Part shown: piece by piece, positions 36,800-45,905 of the stretch
Position numbering within the stretch: the stretch's first letter is position 1
How the letters are laid out: each line of letters begins with the position of its first letter
NCBI GenBank assembly: GCA_027488985.1
Contig: JAIYAR010000016.1
Location: 62,001-126,000 of the forward strand
Direction: 5' to 3'
Length of the DNA stretch: 64,000 nt
Origin: Comamonadaceae bacterium
GTDB lineage: Bacteria > Pseudomonadota > Gammaproteobacteria > Burkholderiales > Burkholderiaceae_C
Position numbers and translations under genes: made by a program
Notes under the pieces: generated by a model
Told to the model about the DNA's origin: nothing
What the model saw: only the letters and a program-made list of their open reading frames with translations
Database searches by the model: none

Positions 36800-37349
36800 T
36801 TGAACATCCATACCGAACGTTTCCGGGTCCCGGCAGGTAGTGAGGTGGATCTGGCCCAATGGGCCACCCGGAGCAAGCCACTGTGCAAGTCCAAAAAGGC
36901 CTACCGCAAGGCGCTGGAGGACCAGGTAGAGGCGCTCAGCGCGCAGCAGCGCCTGCTCTATGCCTCCAACCGGTACGCCTTGCTGATCCTATTTCAGGCC
37001 ATGGACACGGCAGGCAAAGACGGCGCCATCCGCCACGTGATGTCGGGGGTCAACCCGCAAGGCTGCCAAGTTTTCAGTTTTCAGCACCCCAGCGAGCAGG
37101 AGCTGCAGCACGACTTTTTATGGCGCACCACGCGCGACCTGCCTGAGCGCGGGCGCATCGGCCCTTAGCGCCACCAGCACCGCCGACTCGCCCTGGTTCA
37201 TCGTGCCCGCAGACGACAAGGACAATGCCCGCCTGATCGTCTCGCACATCATGCTGGACACCTTGAAAGCCCTCAAGCTGAGCTACCCGGAGGTCAACAA
37301 CAGCCAGCGCCAAAAGCTGCAGGCCATGCGCAAGCAGCTGGCCCAGTGA
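36800..37349 (+). pseudogene. Polyphosphate kinase 2 remnant with internal deletion
   Basis: The first part (36800-37168) encodes the N-terminal third of a PPK2-type kinase, with the phosphate-binding segment QAMDTAGKDGAIRHVMSGVN and TTRDLPERGRIG. The frame then runs into a stop at 37166-37168. The C-terminal part of the same family resumes in another frame (SATSTADSPWFIVPADDK and ARLIVSHIMLDTLKALKLSY) and ends at 37349. About 130 codons between RIG and ATST are missing compared with a normal 270-300 residue PPK2. These would carry the Walker B and lid regions, so polyphosphate-dependent nucleotide phosphorylation is lost. Confidence 0.88.
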
Positions 37350-37393
37350 GCGGGCACTCCAACGCTAGTGCAGAGCACACACAGGCAGCGGTT

Positions 37394-37441
37394 TACTACA
37401 AAATAGATAGCTGCTCGCGCACAATCCGCGTGCGCCAGCAG
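37394..37441 (+). repeat. Dispersed 3'-end repeat, copy 5
   Basis: A degenerate copy: TACTACAAAATAGATAGC, TGCTCGCGCACAATCCG, then GTGCGCCAGCAGC. It lies 45 bases after the PPK2 remnant and 31 bases before the cupin gene. Confidence 0.75.
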
Positions 37442-37471
37442 CACTTTCTATTCACCAGTTACGCCACTGCC

Positions 37472-37945
37472 ATGTCCAAGCCACCGATTGCCATCCGCGC
37501 CGCTGATGCATCCCCCCGCACCAAGCCCTCCAATTACCCCGAGCCCTTTGCTTCGCGCATGACAGGGCGCGAAAAGCGCGCGCTGGGTGATGTATTCGGG
37601 CTGCGAAACTTCGGCGTTAACCAGACCCGGCTGGCGCCCGGCGCCATCTCGGCCCTGCGCCACCACCACACCAAACAAGACGAGTTCATCTACGTCCTGC
37701 AGGGCCACCCCACCCTGCTCACCGACGAAGGCGCCACAGCGCTTGCGCCCGGCATATGCGCCGGCTTTGTGGCCGGCAGCGGCAACGGCCACCAGCTGAT
37801 GAACGAAACGCAGGAAGACGTGGTGTACCTGGAGGTAGGCGATCGCACGCCCGGCGACGAAGGCCATTACCCCGACGACGACCTGCAGGCCGTCATGCGG
37901 GATGGGGCTTGGGTGTTTATGCGCAAGGACGGGACAGATTACTGA
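37472..37945 (+). CDS. Cupin domain protein
   Basis: A 157-residue single cupin. The two conserved motifs are present: RHHHTKQDEFIYVLQG (metal ligands H, H, E) and GNGHQLMNET (ligand H). The core is followed by a short tail (DDDLQAVMRDGAWVFMRKDG). Cupins of this size are metal-binding enzymes or binding proteins with diverse substrates, so no reaction is assigned. The in-frame codons upstream of 37472 come partly from a dispersed repeat and are excluded. Confidence 0.83.
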   Translation: MSKPPIAIRAADASPRTKPSNYPEPFASRMTGREKRALGDVFGLRNFGVNQTRLAPGAISALRHHHTKQDEFIYVLQGHPTLLTDEGATALAPGICAGFVAGSGNGHQLMNETQEDVVYLEVGDRTPGDEGHYPDDDLQAVMRDGAWVFMRKDGTDY

Positions 37946-37960
37946 CCTTGGCCTCAATGC

Positions 37961-38392
37961 TCAAGATGCATCACCGTTAGCTGGTGCTTCTGCGACGATC
38001 TTTTCAGCCCAATGCAGAGCGGCGCTGTAGTCATCAAACACCCGGGTATGGATCAGGCCCTCGTACATGGCCCGGTAGCGGGGCAATAGCAAGCTATACC
38101 TCTCCAGATCCGGCTTGATGACCCAAGCCAGGCCAACGATCTTCATGCTGGGGTTCTGTGCAACCGCATTTCGCCCTGCCTCCAACACGTCCAACGAGGT
38201 CACCAGGGTTTTTTCGACCACAACCACACTGGCCCAGGGCCCGTTGTGGTTCAGTTCATCCACCAGCGCCTGGGTCTGCCGCATGGAGTGCTGCTGCATC
38301 TCCAGGTTCCAGTGCCCGGCGACATGGGTCACCAGCACTTGCCCCACCTTGGCAGTGCGCTGCTCGCCATGGGGAGAGAAGGGTTTTTGCAT
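37961..38392 (-). CDS. Hypothetical protein, possibly STAS-like
   Basis: A 143-residue soluble protein. Alternating strands and helices (ASVVVVEKTLVTSLDVLEAG, MKIVGLAWVIKPDLERY) are compatible with a STAS/SpoIIAA-like fold, but no diagnostic motif is seen. The ATG at 38392 was taken as start; a further in-frame ATG lies at 38428. It is convergent with the cupin gene and divergent from the dehydratase gene, with no sign of an operon. Confidence 0.6.
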   Translation of the reverse strand: MQKPFSPHGEQRTAKVGQVLVTHVAGHWNLEMQQHSMRQTQALVDELNHNGPWASVVVVEKTLVTSLDVLEAGRNAVAQNPSMKIVGLAWVIKPDLERYSLLLPRYRAMYEGLIHTRVFDDYSAALHWAEKIVAEAPANGDAS

Positions 38393-38472
38393 AGCCCGAT
38401 GGTAGGCCCGGATACTCAGTACGATCAAGGGTACTTTCTATAGTGCCCACGGGCTCAGTGCCCCAACTAACG

Positions 38473-39393
38473 ATGCCGCTTCACATACCCACCCCGCTCC
38501 TGGAGTCCCGCGCTCTCGGCCTTGCCGCACAGCGCACCGTCTGGCTCAAGATGGAAGCCTTGCAGCCGCCCGGCAGCTTCAAAATTCGCGGCATTGGCCA
38601 TGCCTGCCAGATCCATGCGCAGCGCGGGGCCAAACGGTTTGTGTCGTCGTCCGGCGGCAACGCGGGCATGGCCGTGGCCTATGCAGGGCGGGTGCTGAAC
38701 ATTCCTGTGACGGTGGTAGTGCCGCAGACCACCACAGCGCGGGCGCAAGAACTGCTGCGACTGGAGAACGCCGATGTGATCGTGCATGGCGCTTCGTGGC
38801 AAGAGGCCAATGAACTGGCGCTCTCCATGGTGGGTCCGGACGATGCGTTTTTGCACCCGTTTGACGACCCATTGCTGTGGACGGGCCACGCCAGCATGAT
38901 CGATGAGGTAGCTAATGCGGGCGTGGTGCCCGATGCGGTGGTGCTGTCGGTGGGCGGTGGCGGCCTGCTCTCGGGTGTGGCCGAGGGCATGGCGCGCAAT
39001 GGCTGGGGGCAAATGCCCATCATCGCGGTGGAAACAGAGGGCGCTGCCTCGCTGCATGCCGCCATGCAATCGGGGCACACCGTGGCACTAGACGCCATCA
39101 CCAGCATTGCCAGCTCGCTGGGTGCCAAGCGGGTCTGCGAGCAGGCTATGCAGTACGCGCAGCAGCGCCCCGTGCAAAGCGTGTTGGTGTCCGACGCGAG
39201 TGCGCTGGATGCTTGCGAGCGCTTTCTGAATGACCACCGTGTACTGGTAGAACCCGCTTGTGGCGCGAGCCTCGCGCTGGCCTATGAAGCACATACGGCG
39301 CTAGCCCCTTACCGCAATGTGCTGTTCATCGTTTGCGGTGGAGCTACTGCCACCATAGATCAGATTCGCCAGTGGCAATCACTATCAAAATAG
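38473..39393 (+). CDS. PLP-dependent threonine/serine dehydratase-like protein
   Basis: A 306-residue fold-type II PLP enzyme. The Schiff-base lysine is in PPGSFKIRG, the phosphate-binding glycines are in SVGGGGLLSG, and the substrate loop SSSGGNAGMAVAYAG is present. The length and the absence of an ACT domain fit the catabolic L-serine/L-threonine dehydratase branch, which deaminates these amino acids to 2-oxo acids. A GTG at 38443 is an alternative start. The last residues (SLSK) and the TAG stop come from a dispersed repeat. Confidence 0.87.
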   Translation: MPLHIPTPLLESRALGLAAQRTVWLKMEALQPPGSFKIRGIGHACQIHAQRGAKRFVSSSGGNAGMAVAYAGRVLNIPVTVVVPQTTTARAQELLRLENADVIVHGASWQEANELALSMVGPDDAFLHPFDDPLLWTGHASMIDEVANAGVVPDAVVLSVGGGGLLSGVAEGMARNGWGQMPIIAVETEGAASLHAAMQSGHTVALDAITSIASSLGAKRVCEQAMQYAQQRPVQSVLVSDASALDACERFLNDHRVLVEPACGASLALAYEAHTALAPYRNVLFIVCGGATATIDQIRQWQSLSK

Positions 39394-39429
39394 TAGCTGT
39401 CTGCGCAGCATTAACGGGCGCTAGCGGCC
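39381..39429 (+). repeat. Dispersed 3'-end repeat, copy 6
   Basis: Reads ACTATCAAAATAGTAGC, TGTCTGCGCAGCATTAAC, then GGGCGCTAGCGGCC. It supplies the terminal codons and the TAG stop (39391-39393) of the dehydratase gene, as copy 4 does for the AraC-type gene. Confidence 0.85.
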
Positions 39430-39448
39430 TATTTCGAAATAAAGCTTA

Positions 39449-39730
39449 TCAGGCAGTGACCTGCACACCCTTCCAGAACGCCACGCGGTCTCGGACCATG
39501 GCGGCTTCGGGTTTGGGGTCGGCGTAGTACCAGACGGCGTCGATGTTCATTTCGCCGTTCACCATCAAGGAGTAGTAGCTGGCCTGGCCTTTCCAGGCAC
39601 AACTGGTTTTGTGGTTGCTGAACTGCACATAGTCGCGGTTTAGGCTGCTCGCGGGAAAGTAGTGGTTGCCTTCGACGAGCACGGTGTCATTGCTCTCGGC
39701 GATGACGGTGTTGTTCCAAATGGCTTTCAT
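39449..39730 (-). CDS. DUF427 domain protein
   Basis: A 93-residue protein that matches the DUF427 family over its full length, with the signature segments FSNHKTSCAWKGQASYYSL and DAVWYYADPKPEA. The fold is a small beta structure of unknown function. GGAG lies 7 bases before the ATG at 39730. It stands alone, convergent with the dehydratase gene. Confidence 0.85.
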   Translation of the reverse strand: MKAIWNNTVIAESNDTVLVEGNHYFPASSLNRDYVQFSNHKTSCAWKGQASYYSLMVNGEMNIDAVWYYADPKPEAAMVRDRVAFWKGVQVTA

Positions 39731-39823
39731 GGCCTGCTCCAAGAGAGAGTTGTGATTCGACATTGCAACACAGCGAACTGCCGGAGCACTGAATAGCAGC
39801 AATAGCCTTGCCAAGGCCTTCGC

Positions 39824-40315
39824 TTATTGGCTCGGGGGTTCCGGATCGGTCGCCGGCGGTTCTGCTTGGGGCGCTTCGGCTGGATCTGGCGAAGTGCTCA
39901 CGGGAGCGGTGTATGGCGCCCCCGAGTCCGCGGGGATGTACAGCAGTTTTTCATCTGTTTTCTCTATTTCAGTGCGCAACTCGCGCCATTCGAAGCCTGC
40001 GCGCTGGGTGCCTTCTTCGTGCCAGAGAAAGGCGCCCTGTAGAACCAACTCGCCGTTGAGTTTCTTAAGAAGACGGAAAGAGGTAGGTGCCGTATCCCGC
40101 ACCATGGTGTTCGGGCGATCCGCAGGGCCCGGCGGATTCAATGCCGCAATGGCAGCATCCAAGGCTGAGCTCAGAGCCACCTTGCGGTAGGCGGTTGTTG
40201 TGCTTTGGGTCCGATCGGGGTCGACACGATCGGCTTCTTCCATGATGCGAAGAAACTGCTCCTCGGCAACCTGCTTGAGCCGGCGCGTTACCTCGGTTGC
40301 TTTTTCATTTGCCAT
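39824..40315 (-). CDS. Hypothetical protein
   Basis: A 163-residue soluble protein of no family I recognise. A helical N-terminal part (VTRRLKQVAEEQFLRIMEEA) is followed by a small mixed region (FRLLKKLNGELVLQGAFLWH) and a Pro/Ala/Glu-rich disordered tail. GGGAGG lies 5 bases before the ATG at 40315, which supports the start. It is 132 bases downstream of clpB on the same strand and could be read from its transcript. Confidence 0.6.
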   Translation of the reverse strand: MANEKATEVTRRLKQVAEEQFLRIMEEADRVDPDRTQSTTTAYRKVALSSALDAAIAALNPPGPADRPNTMVRDTAPTSFRLLKKLNGELVLQGAFLWHEEGTQRAGFEWRELRTEIEKTDEKLLYIPADSGAPYTAPVSTSPDPAEAPQAEPPATDPEPPSQ

Positions 40316-40447
40316 CGAACCTCCCACTCGTGGATACGAAAAGACAGAAAGCCCCCATCCTCAAACACCGTCAGACGGCTCAGGATGTGGCTTTCTATCT
40401 TATAGAGGTTTATGGGATCCAAGGATGCGGCACCCCCTTCCGGGGGG

Positions 40448-43039
40448 CTAACTGAAGCTGAACTGCCCCGGCGCCAGGATAGGGTCCACCCCCACCTGAA
40501 TCGTCGATTTAGGCAGGAACTTGCCTTCCAGCAGCAGCTTTGAGAGCGGGTTCTCAATGCGTTGCTGGATAGCGCGCTTGAGCGGCCGCGCACCGAACAC
40601 GGGGTCGAAGCCCACCTTGGCAAGCTCGGCCACCGCCGCGTCGCTTACCGCCAGCGTCAGGTCCATCTTGGCCAGACGCGCCATCAGCGTGGCCAGCTGG
40701 ATCTTGGCAATGGACGCGATGTTGGCCGCATCCAACGAGTGGAAGACCACGGTCTCGTCGATCCGGTTCAGGAACTCGGGGCGGAAGTGGTTCTTCAGTT
40801 CGCCGGTGACTGCTTCTTTCACGTCTTCGTAGTCCTGCCCCACCATGCTCTGGATGAGCTGGCTGCCGATGTTGCTGGTCATCACGATCACGGTGTTCTT
40901 GAAGTCCACGGTGCGGCCCTGGCCGTCGGTCAGGCGGCCATCGTCCAGCACTTGCAGCAACACGTTGAACACGTCGGGGTGGGCTTTTTCCACCTCGTCG
41001 AGCAGCAGCACGGCATAGGGTTTGCGGCGCACGGCTTCCGTCAGGTAGCCGCCCTCTTCATAGCCCACATAGCCGGGGGGGGCGCCGATCAAGCGGGCCA
41101 CCGAATGCTTCTCCATGAACTCGCTCATGTCGATGCGCACCAAGTGCTCTTCGCTGTCAAACAAGAAGCCGGCCAGCGCCTTGCACAGCTCGGTTTTGCC
41201 CACGCCAGTGGGGCCTAGGAACAAGAAGGAACCGGTAGGCCGGTTCGGGTCGCTCAGGCCCGAGCGGGAACGGCGGATGGCGTTGGACACGGCCGCAATA
41301 GCCTCTTCCTGCCCCACCACGCGGTCGCGCAGCTTGCCTTCCATTTGCAACAGCTTGTCGCGCTCGCCCTGCATCATCTTGGCCACCGGAATGCCCGTAG
41401 CCCGGCTCACCACTTCGGCAATTTCTTCGGCGCCTACCTGGGTACGCAGCAAGCGGTTACCGCAGCCTGCTGCCGCTTTGCCGGCTTCCTGATCCTGGGC
41501 TTCTTTGAGGCGCTTTTCCAGCTCGGGCAACTTGCCGTATTGCAGCTCGGCCACCTTGGCGAGGTCGCCCTTGCGGGTCAGGCTCTCGATCTGGGTGCGT
41601 AGCTTGTCGATCTCTTCACGCACCTGGGCGCTGCCCTGGGCGGTGGCTTTTTCAGCCTTCCAGATTTCGTCCAGATCGGCGATTTCTTTTTGCAGGGTGT
41701 TGATCTCTTCGTTGATCAGCTCAAAGCGCTTGAGCGAGGCTTCGTCCTTCTCTTTCTTGACGGCTTCGCGCTCGATCTGAAGCTGGATCAAGCGGCGGTC
41801 CAGCTTGTCCATGACCTCAGGTTTGGAGTCCAGTTCGATCTTGATTTTGGAGGCAGCCTCGTCAATCAGGTCGATGGCCTTGTCCGGCAAAAAGCGGTCG
41901 GTGATGTAGCGGTGGCTCAGCTCAGCCGCAGCCACGATGGCGGGGTCGGTGATGTCCACGCCGTGGTGCACTTCGTAGCGCTCTTTCAGGCCGCGCAGGA
42001 TGGCGATGGTGGCTTCCACCGTGGGCTCGCCGACCAGAATCTTCTGGAAGCGGCGCTCCAGCGCGGCGTCTTTTTCAATGTATTTGCGGTACTCGTCCAG
42101 CGTGGTGGCGCCTACGCAATGCAGCTCGCCACGCGCCAATGCCGGCTTGAGCATATTGCCGGCATCCATGGCGCCCTCGCCCTTGCCGGCGCCCACCATG
42201 GTGTGCAGCTCGTCAATGAACACAATGGTCTGGCCTTCGTCTTTGGCCAGGTCTTTAAGTACGTTCTTCAAGCGCTCTTCAAACTCGCCACGGAACTTGG
42301 CACCAGCCAAAAGCGCGGCCATGTCCAACGAGAGCACCCGTTTGCCCTTGAGGCTATCGGGCACTTCGCCCTCCACGATGCGCTGGGCCAGGCCTTCGAC
42401 GATGGCGGTCTTGCCCACACCGGGCTCGCCGATCAAGACGGGGTTGTTTTTGGTGCGGCGTTGCAGCACCTGGATGGCGCGGCGAATTTCGTCGTCCCGC
42501 CCGATCACCGGGTCCAGCTTGCCCATGCGGGCGCGCTCGGTCAGGTCAATGCAGTATTTCTTGAGGGATTCGCGCTGGTCTTCGGCGTCCGAGCTGTCCA
42601 CTTTCTGGCCGCCACGCACGGCGTCGATGGCGGCTTCCAGGCTCTTTCGGGTCAGGCCGTTGGTGCGGGCCATTTGCCCGGCGTCGCCCTTGTGGTCGGC
42701 CACAGCCAGCAAAAACAGTTCGCCGGCAATGAACTGGTCGCCGCGCTTGATGGCTTCTTTCTCAGCCGCCTGAAGCAGCGACACCATGTCGCGCCCCACG
42801 GTGACTTGCTCGTGGCCCTGCACTTGCGGCAAGCGCTTGATGCCGGCCTCGGCCGATGCCAGCAAGCCCGCTACGTTGACGCCGGCCCGGTTCATCAAGG
42901 CTTTGGGCGCGTCATCCGTGCGGATCATGGCGGCCAGCACGTGCACCGGCTCAATAAAGGCGTTGTCATGGGTGAGCGCCAGCGTCTGGGCTTCGGCCAG
43001 CGCTTCCTGGAATTTGGTGGTGAGTTTGTCGATTCGCAT
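40448..43039 (-). CDS. clpB: ATP-dependent chaperone ClpB
   Basis: An 863-residue AAA+ disaggregase, full length for the family. It has the Clp N domain (1-145), a first AAA+ module with Walker A GEPGVGKT at 204-211, a coiled-coil middle domain (about 400-530) that identifies ClpB rather than ClpA, and a second AAA+ module with Walker A GPTGVGKT near 608-615. With DnaK it pulls proteins from aggregates. The start at 43039 aligns with [17 protein letters not shown]; the upstream in-frame extension is rejected. A heat-shock-type promoter is proposed at 43074-43102. Confidence 0.97.
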   Translation of the reverse strand: MRIDKLTTKFQEALAEAQTLALTHDNAFIEPVHVLAAMIRTDDAPKALMNRAGVNVAGLLASAEAGIKRLPQVQGHEQVTVGRDMVSLLQAAEKEAIKRGDQFIAGELFLLAVADHKGDAGQMARTNGLTRKSLEAAIDAVRGGQKVDSSDAEDQRESLKKYCIDLTERARMGKLDPVIGRDDEIRRAIQVLQRRTKNNPVLIGEPGVGKTAIVEGLAQRIVEGEVPDSLKGKRVLSLDMAALLAGAKFRGEFEERLKNVLKDLAKDEGQTIVFIDELHTMVGAGKGEGAMDAGNMLKPALARGELHCVGATTLDEYRKYIEKDAALERRFQKILVGEPTVEATIAILRGLKERYEVHHGVDITDPAIVAAAELSHRYITDRFLPDKAIDLIDEAASKIKIELDSKPEVMDKLDRRLIQLQIEREAVKKEKDEASLKRFELINEEINTLQKEIADLDEIWKAEKATAQGSAQVREEIDKLRTQIESLTRKGDLAKVAELQYGKLPELEKRLKEAQDQEAGKAAAGCGNRLLRTQVGAEEIAEVVSRATGIPVAKMMQGERDKLLQMEGKLRDRVVGQEEAIAAVSNAIRRSRSGLSDPNRPTGSFLFLGPTGVGKTELCKALAGFLFDSEEHLVRIDMSEFMEKHSVARLIGAPPGYVGYEEGGYLTEAVRRKPYAVLLLDEVEKAHPDVFNVLLQVLDDGRLTDGQGRTVDFKNTVIVMTSNIGSQLIQSMVGQDYEDVKEAVTGELKNHFRPEFLNRIDETVVFHSLDAANIASIAKIQLATLMARLAKMDLTLAVSDAAVAELAKVGFDPVFGARPLKRAIQQRIENPLSKLLLEGKFLPKSTIQVGVDPILAPGQFSFS

Positions 43040-43073
43040 GGTGTGACCCCCGTGTGTTCTGAGATTAACCCCC

Positions 43074-43102
43074 AGCTTGGGTCCGCAGGGGCGGTTTTCA
43101 AG
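43074..43102 (-). promoter_or_regulatory. Putative sigma-32 promoter of clpB
   Basis: On the minus strand CTTGAAA (43096-43102), a perfect sigma-32 -35 box, is followed after 14 bases by CCCAAGCT (43074-43081), a partial match to the -10 box CCCCATNT. Transcription would start about 27 bases before the clpB ATG. Heat-shock control of clpB is well established elsewhere; the weak -10 lowers confidence here. Confidence 0.5.
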
Positions 43103-43199
43103 CCTGCCAACGCCCAGACCTTGATCCAGCACAAATCCAGAGCTCAAAGCTGCACACATCCGATAATGGTGGCGCACCCTGCTTTACCCCATTCCCTAC

Positions 43200-43799
43200 A
43201 TGCAGATCCACCAATTCCAAGTCAGCTATGTGGCCGAGCACGACCGTATTTTGGTACGCATGAACTCGCCCGAGGGGGAAGAGCAACGCCTGTGGCTGAC
43301 TCGCCGGATGCTGCGGGGCTTGTACCCGCACTTGGCAAAAACCTCCGAACAGCTGGCCCTGCCGAACCCTACGCCTGCGGGCCATGACGGGGCAGCGCAA
43401 CAGGCGGTGGACGCTTTCCAGCGGCAGGAATCCTTGCAACAGGCCGATTTCGATACGCCTTTTCGATCCAGGCAAGCCTTGTTGAGTGACACCGACCAGC
43501 CCTTGCTGGTCACTACCGCGCACATTCAGCTGCAGGGCCCGGACATGCTGTCGGTCCGGTTTGAAGAAACACTGCCTGGCGTTGCAGAGTCACGCCAGCT
43601 GGAAATCAACATGGGCAGCGACACCCTAATTGCCCTGCTACATGTCATCGGTCTGGCCATGCGCAACAGCGACTGGGGGATTGACCCACCCAAAGGCTTG
43701 GAGCCGACCCTGCCCATCATCCAGGAGATCGAGACGGACACTCAGCCCTCCGAGTGGGACGCTTTTGCCAACGCAGAGCCGCCCAAGTACCTGAACTGA
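43200..43799 (+). CDS. Conserved hypothetical protein
   Basis: A 199-residue soluble protein without a family I can name. The N-terminal half has strand-rich segments (IHQFQVSYVAEHDRILVRMN) and the second half reads SVRFEETLPGVAESRQLEIN. There is no signal peptide, no membrane helix and no catalytic motif. It is divergent from clpB with 160 bases between the starts, and convergent with moaE. No role can be inferred from these neighbours. Confidence 0.65.
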   Translation: MQIHQFQVSYVAEHDRILVRMNSPEGEEQRLWLTRRMLRGLYPHLAKTSEQLALPNPTPAGHDGAAQQAVDAFQRQESLQQADFDTPFRSRQALLSDTDQPLLVTTAHIQLQGPDMLSVRFEETLPGVAESRQLEINMGSDTLIALLHVIGLAMRNSDWGIDPPKGLEPTLPIIQEIETDTQPSEWDAFANAEPPKYLN

Positions 43800-43817
43800 T
43801 CCCGGCTGGTCCCCAGC

Positions 43818-44330
43818 TTAGGCGTTGCGCGCCGTGATACCCCAGCGGGCCAAGGCGTCGTCATCACTCACGCGAGCGTCCACCCAGTGCGTGCCTTCGG
43901 GCGTGGCCTCTTTTTTCCAGAACGGCGCCTGGGTCTTGAGGTAATCCATGATGAATTCGCAGGCCTGAAAACTCTGCCCGCGATGGGCCGAGGTCACTGC
44001 AACCAGCACCACTCCCTCGGTGGGTTGCAACACCCCCACCCGGTGCACCACGCGGGCGCCGTAGATATCGAACCGGGCAAAGGCCTCATCCACCATGGTT
44101 TCGATGGATTTTTCAGTCATGCCGGGATAGTGCTCCAGCTCCAGGGTCTGCACCGAACCGGCTGCACCGGGGGTATTGCGGTCGCGCACGGTGCCGACAA
44201 AGCTGCACACCGCACCCACGCGCGGGTCGCCGGCCTGCAGCTGACTGACCTCCACGGCCAGATCGAAGGCTTCCGTCTGGATACGTACGCGTGGAGTTGC
44301 AGAGGTTGGATGGACCATGGGGCTAGACAT
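43818..44330 (-). CDS. moaE: Molybdopterin synthase catalytic subunit
   Basis: A 170-residue MoaE protein. The conserved active-site segment SAHRGQSFQACEFIMDYLKT is followed by the catalytic lysines in PFWKKE. With MoaD it inserts two sulfurs into precursor Z to make molybdopterin. The start at 44330 is 1 base after the moaD stop; an internal ATG at 44318 is an alternative. The gene order moeA-moaD-moaE on the minus strand forms a cofactor operon. Confidence 0.95.
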   Translation of the reverse strand: MSSPMVHPTSATPRVRIQTEAFDLAVEVSQLQAGDPRVGAVCSFVGTVRDRNTPGAAGSVQTLELEHYPGMTEKSIETMVDEAFARFDIYGARVVHRVGVLQPTEGVVLVAVTSAHRGQSFQACEFIMDYLKTQAPFWKKEATPEGTHWVDARVSDDDALARWGITARNA

Positions 44331-44331
44331 T

Positions 44332-44583
44332 TCAGCCGCCGGTAACCGGGGGAAAGAACGCAACCTCACAACCCTCGGTCAGGGCGGCGTCCGGGCCGCT
44401 CATGACCTGGTTGAGGGCCATGCGGACGGACCGGTTGGTGTCCAGCGCTTCGGCGCCGGCACCACCACGCGCCAGCAGTTCAGACCGCAGCGCACCCAAT
44501 GTGGGCGCCTGTGTCTCCAGCACTTCGCTGGAGGTGCCCATGGCCTCGCGCATGGAGGCGAAGTAGCGGACTGTAACTTTCAT
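44332..44583 (-). CDS. moaD: Molybdopterin synthase sulfur carrier subunit
   Basis: An 83-residue ubiquitin-fold protein ending in the required C-terminal Gly-Gly (FFPPVTGG), which is thiocarboxylated and donates sulfur to MoaE. The start overlaps the moeA stop by 4 bases. Confidence 0.95.
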   Translation of the reverse strand: MKVTVRYFASMREAMGTSSEVLETQAPTLGALRSELLARGGAGAEALDTNRSVRMALNQVMSGPDAALTEGCEVAFFPPVTGG

Positions 44584-45839
44584 TGCAGCAACTCACTAAA
44601 GGGGATGTATTGCACGGTTTGACCATACAAGATAGGTTGCCCGGGTGGCACATCAACCACACCATCCCCCCAGACTGCGGAGGTCAGCACGCCGGAGCTC
44701 TGGTTGTTGAACAGGTCCAGCCCGCCATTGGCATTGCGACGCACCCGCAAAAACTCGCGACGCTTGTCGGCTTTGGGCCAATCGAAATCTGCGCGAACCG
44801 CCATGCTTTTCATGGCCACGTCCTGCACACCTTGCAGGCGCAACAAGAACGGCCGCACCAAAAGCAAAAAGGTCACGTAGCTGGATACTGGGTTACCCGG
44901 CAGCCCGATGAAGTGCGCGGAGCCAATGCGCCCGTGCGCAAAGGGCTTGCCGGGCTTCATGCCAATCTGCCACAAGTCCAAGGTACCCAGGCTTTGCACC
45001 GCGGGCTTGATATGGTCTTCCTCGCCCACCGACACGCCACCGCTGGTGAGGATGATGTCGTTGCCCGCTGCTGCACCTTGCAGCGCTGCGATGGTGGCAC
45101 TACGGTTGTCAGGCACGATACCCAGATCGGCCACCTCACAGCCCATGCGGCGCAGCAGATTGAGCAGGAAAAATCGGTTGGAGTTGTAGATGGCGCCGGG
45201 GGGCATGTCCTGCGGGGCGACGGTGCCGGGCATGACCAGCTCGTCCCCGGTCGAAAACAAGGCCACTCGCGGCTTGCGCACCACTTTCAGCTGCGCCATG
45301 CCGATGCTGGCAGCCAAACCCAATTCAGCCGGCCCCAAGCGGGTACCCGCGGGCAACACACAATCCCCACGCTGCACGTCTTCACCCGCATGGCGGATGT
45401 GCTGGCCCGGCAAGGGCGTGGTGTTAACGCGGATGGTCTCGGGCTGGCCATGGCGCTCATCGTGGATCGACGTGCAGTCTTCCTGCATGACCACTGCATC
45501 GGCTCCGGGGGGCACCGGTGCTCCGGTGAAAATGCGGGCCGCCGTGCCGGCTTGCAGATGTTCGCCGACCGAGCCAGCTGCAATCCGCTGCGTGACCCGC
45601 AGTTCGTGAGAACCGCGCAACAGGTCTTCGGCGTGGACGGCATAGCCGTCCATGGAGCTGTTGTCGAAGGCCGGCACTTGCAGGCTGGACACCACGTCCG
45701 CTGCCAGCACCCGGCCGTCTGCATCAAAGGTGGAAACCTGCTCCGTTCCCGTCAAGGGCACCACGGCTGCCAGCAACTGCGCCAGCGCATCGTCCAACGG
45801 CAAAAGAGGCTTGCGAGGGGCGCTGGGTGCAGAAGTCAT
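44580..45839 (-). CDS. moeA: Molybdopterin molybdenumtransferase
   Basis: A 419-residue MoeA protein, which inserts molybdate into adenylylated molybdopterin. Diagnostic segments are VPAFDNSSMDGYAV, ARIFTGAPVPPGADAVVMQE and LFSTGDELVMPG. Full length with all four MoeA domains. Overlaps moaD by 4 bases. A dispersed repeat lies just upstream of the start codon and 66 bases separate it from thrC, so it may have its own promoter or be read from the thr transcript. Confidence 0.96.
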   Translation of the reverse strand: MTSAPSAPRKPLLPLDDALAQLLAAVVPLTGTEQVSTFDADGRVLAADVVSSLQVPAFDNSSMDGYAVHAEDLLRGSHELRVTQRIAAGSVGEHLQAGTAARIFTGAPVPPGADAVVMQEDCTSIHDERHGQPETIRVNTTPLPGQHIRHAGEDVQRGDCVLPAGTRLGPAELGLAASIGMAQLKVVRKPRVALFSTGDELVMPGTVAPQDMPPGAIYNSNRFFLLNLLRRMGCEVADLGIVPDNRSATIAALQGAAAGNDIILTSGGVSVGEEDHIKPAVQSLGTLDLWQIGMKPGKPFAHGRIGSAHFIGLPGNPVSSYVTFLLLVRPFLLRLQGVQDVAMKSMAVRADFDWPKADKRREFLRVRRNANGGLDLFNNQSSGVLTSAVWGDGVVDVPPGQPILYGQTVQYIPFSELLQ

Positions 45840-45841
45840 TT

Positions 45842-45890
45842 GCTATCTATTCAGGAGCTGCTCGCGCACATTTGACGGGCGCGAAACAGC
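45842..45890 (+). repeat. Dispersed 3'-end repeat, copy 7
   Basis: Reads GCTATCTATTCAGGAGC, TGCTCGCGCACATTTGAC, then GGGCGCGAAACAGC. It lies between the thrC stop and the moeA start and points against both genes, an exception to the usual orientation. Confidence 0.82.
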
Positions 45891-45905
45891 ATTTTCATAC
45901 ACAAT

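Noticed and set aside
41690..43387. 565-codon frame opposite clpB
   Set aside because: Shadow of clpB; the translation has no recognisable domain.
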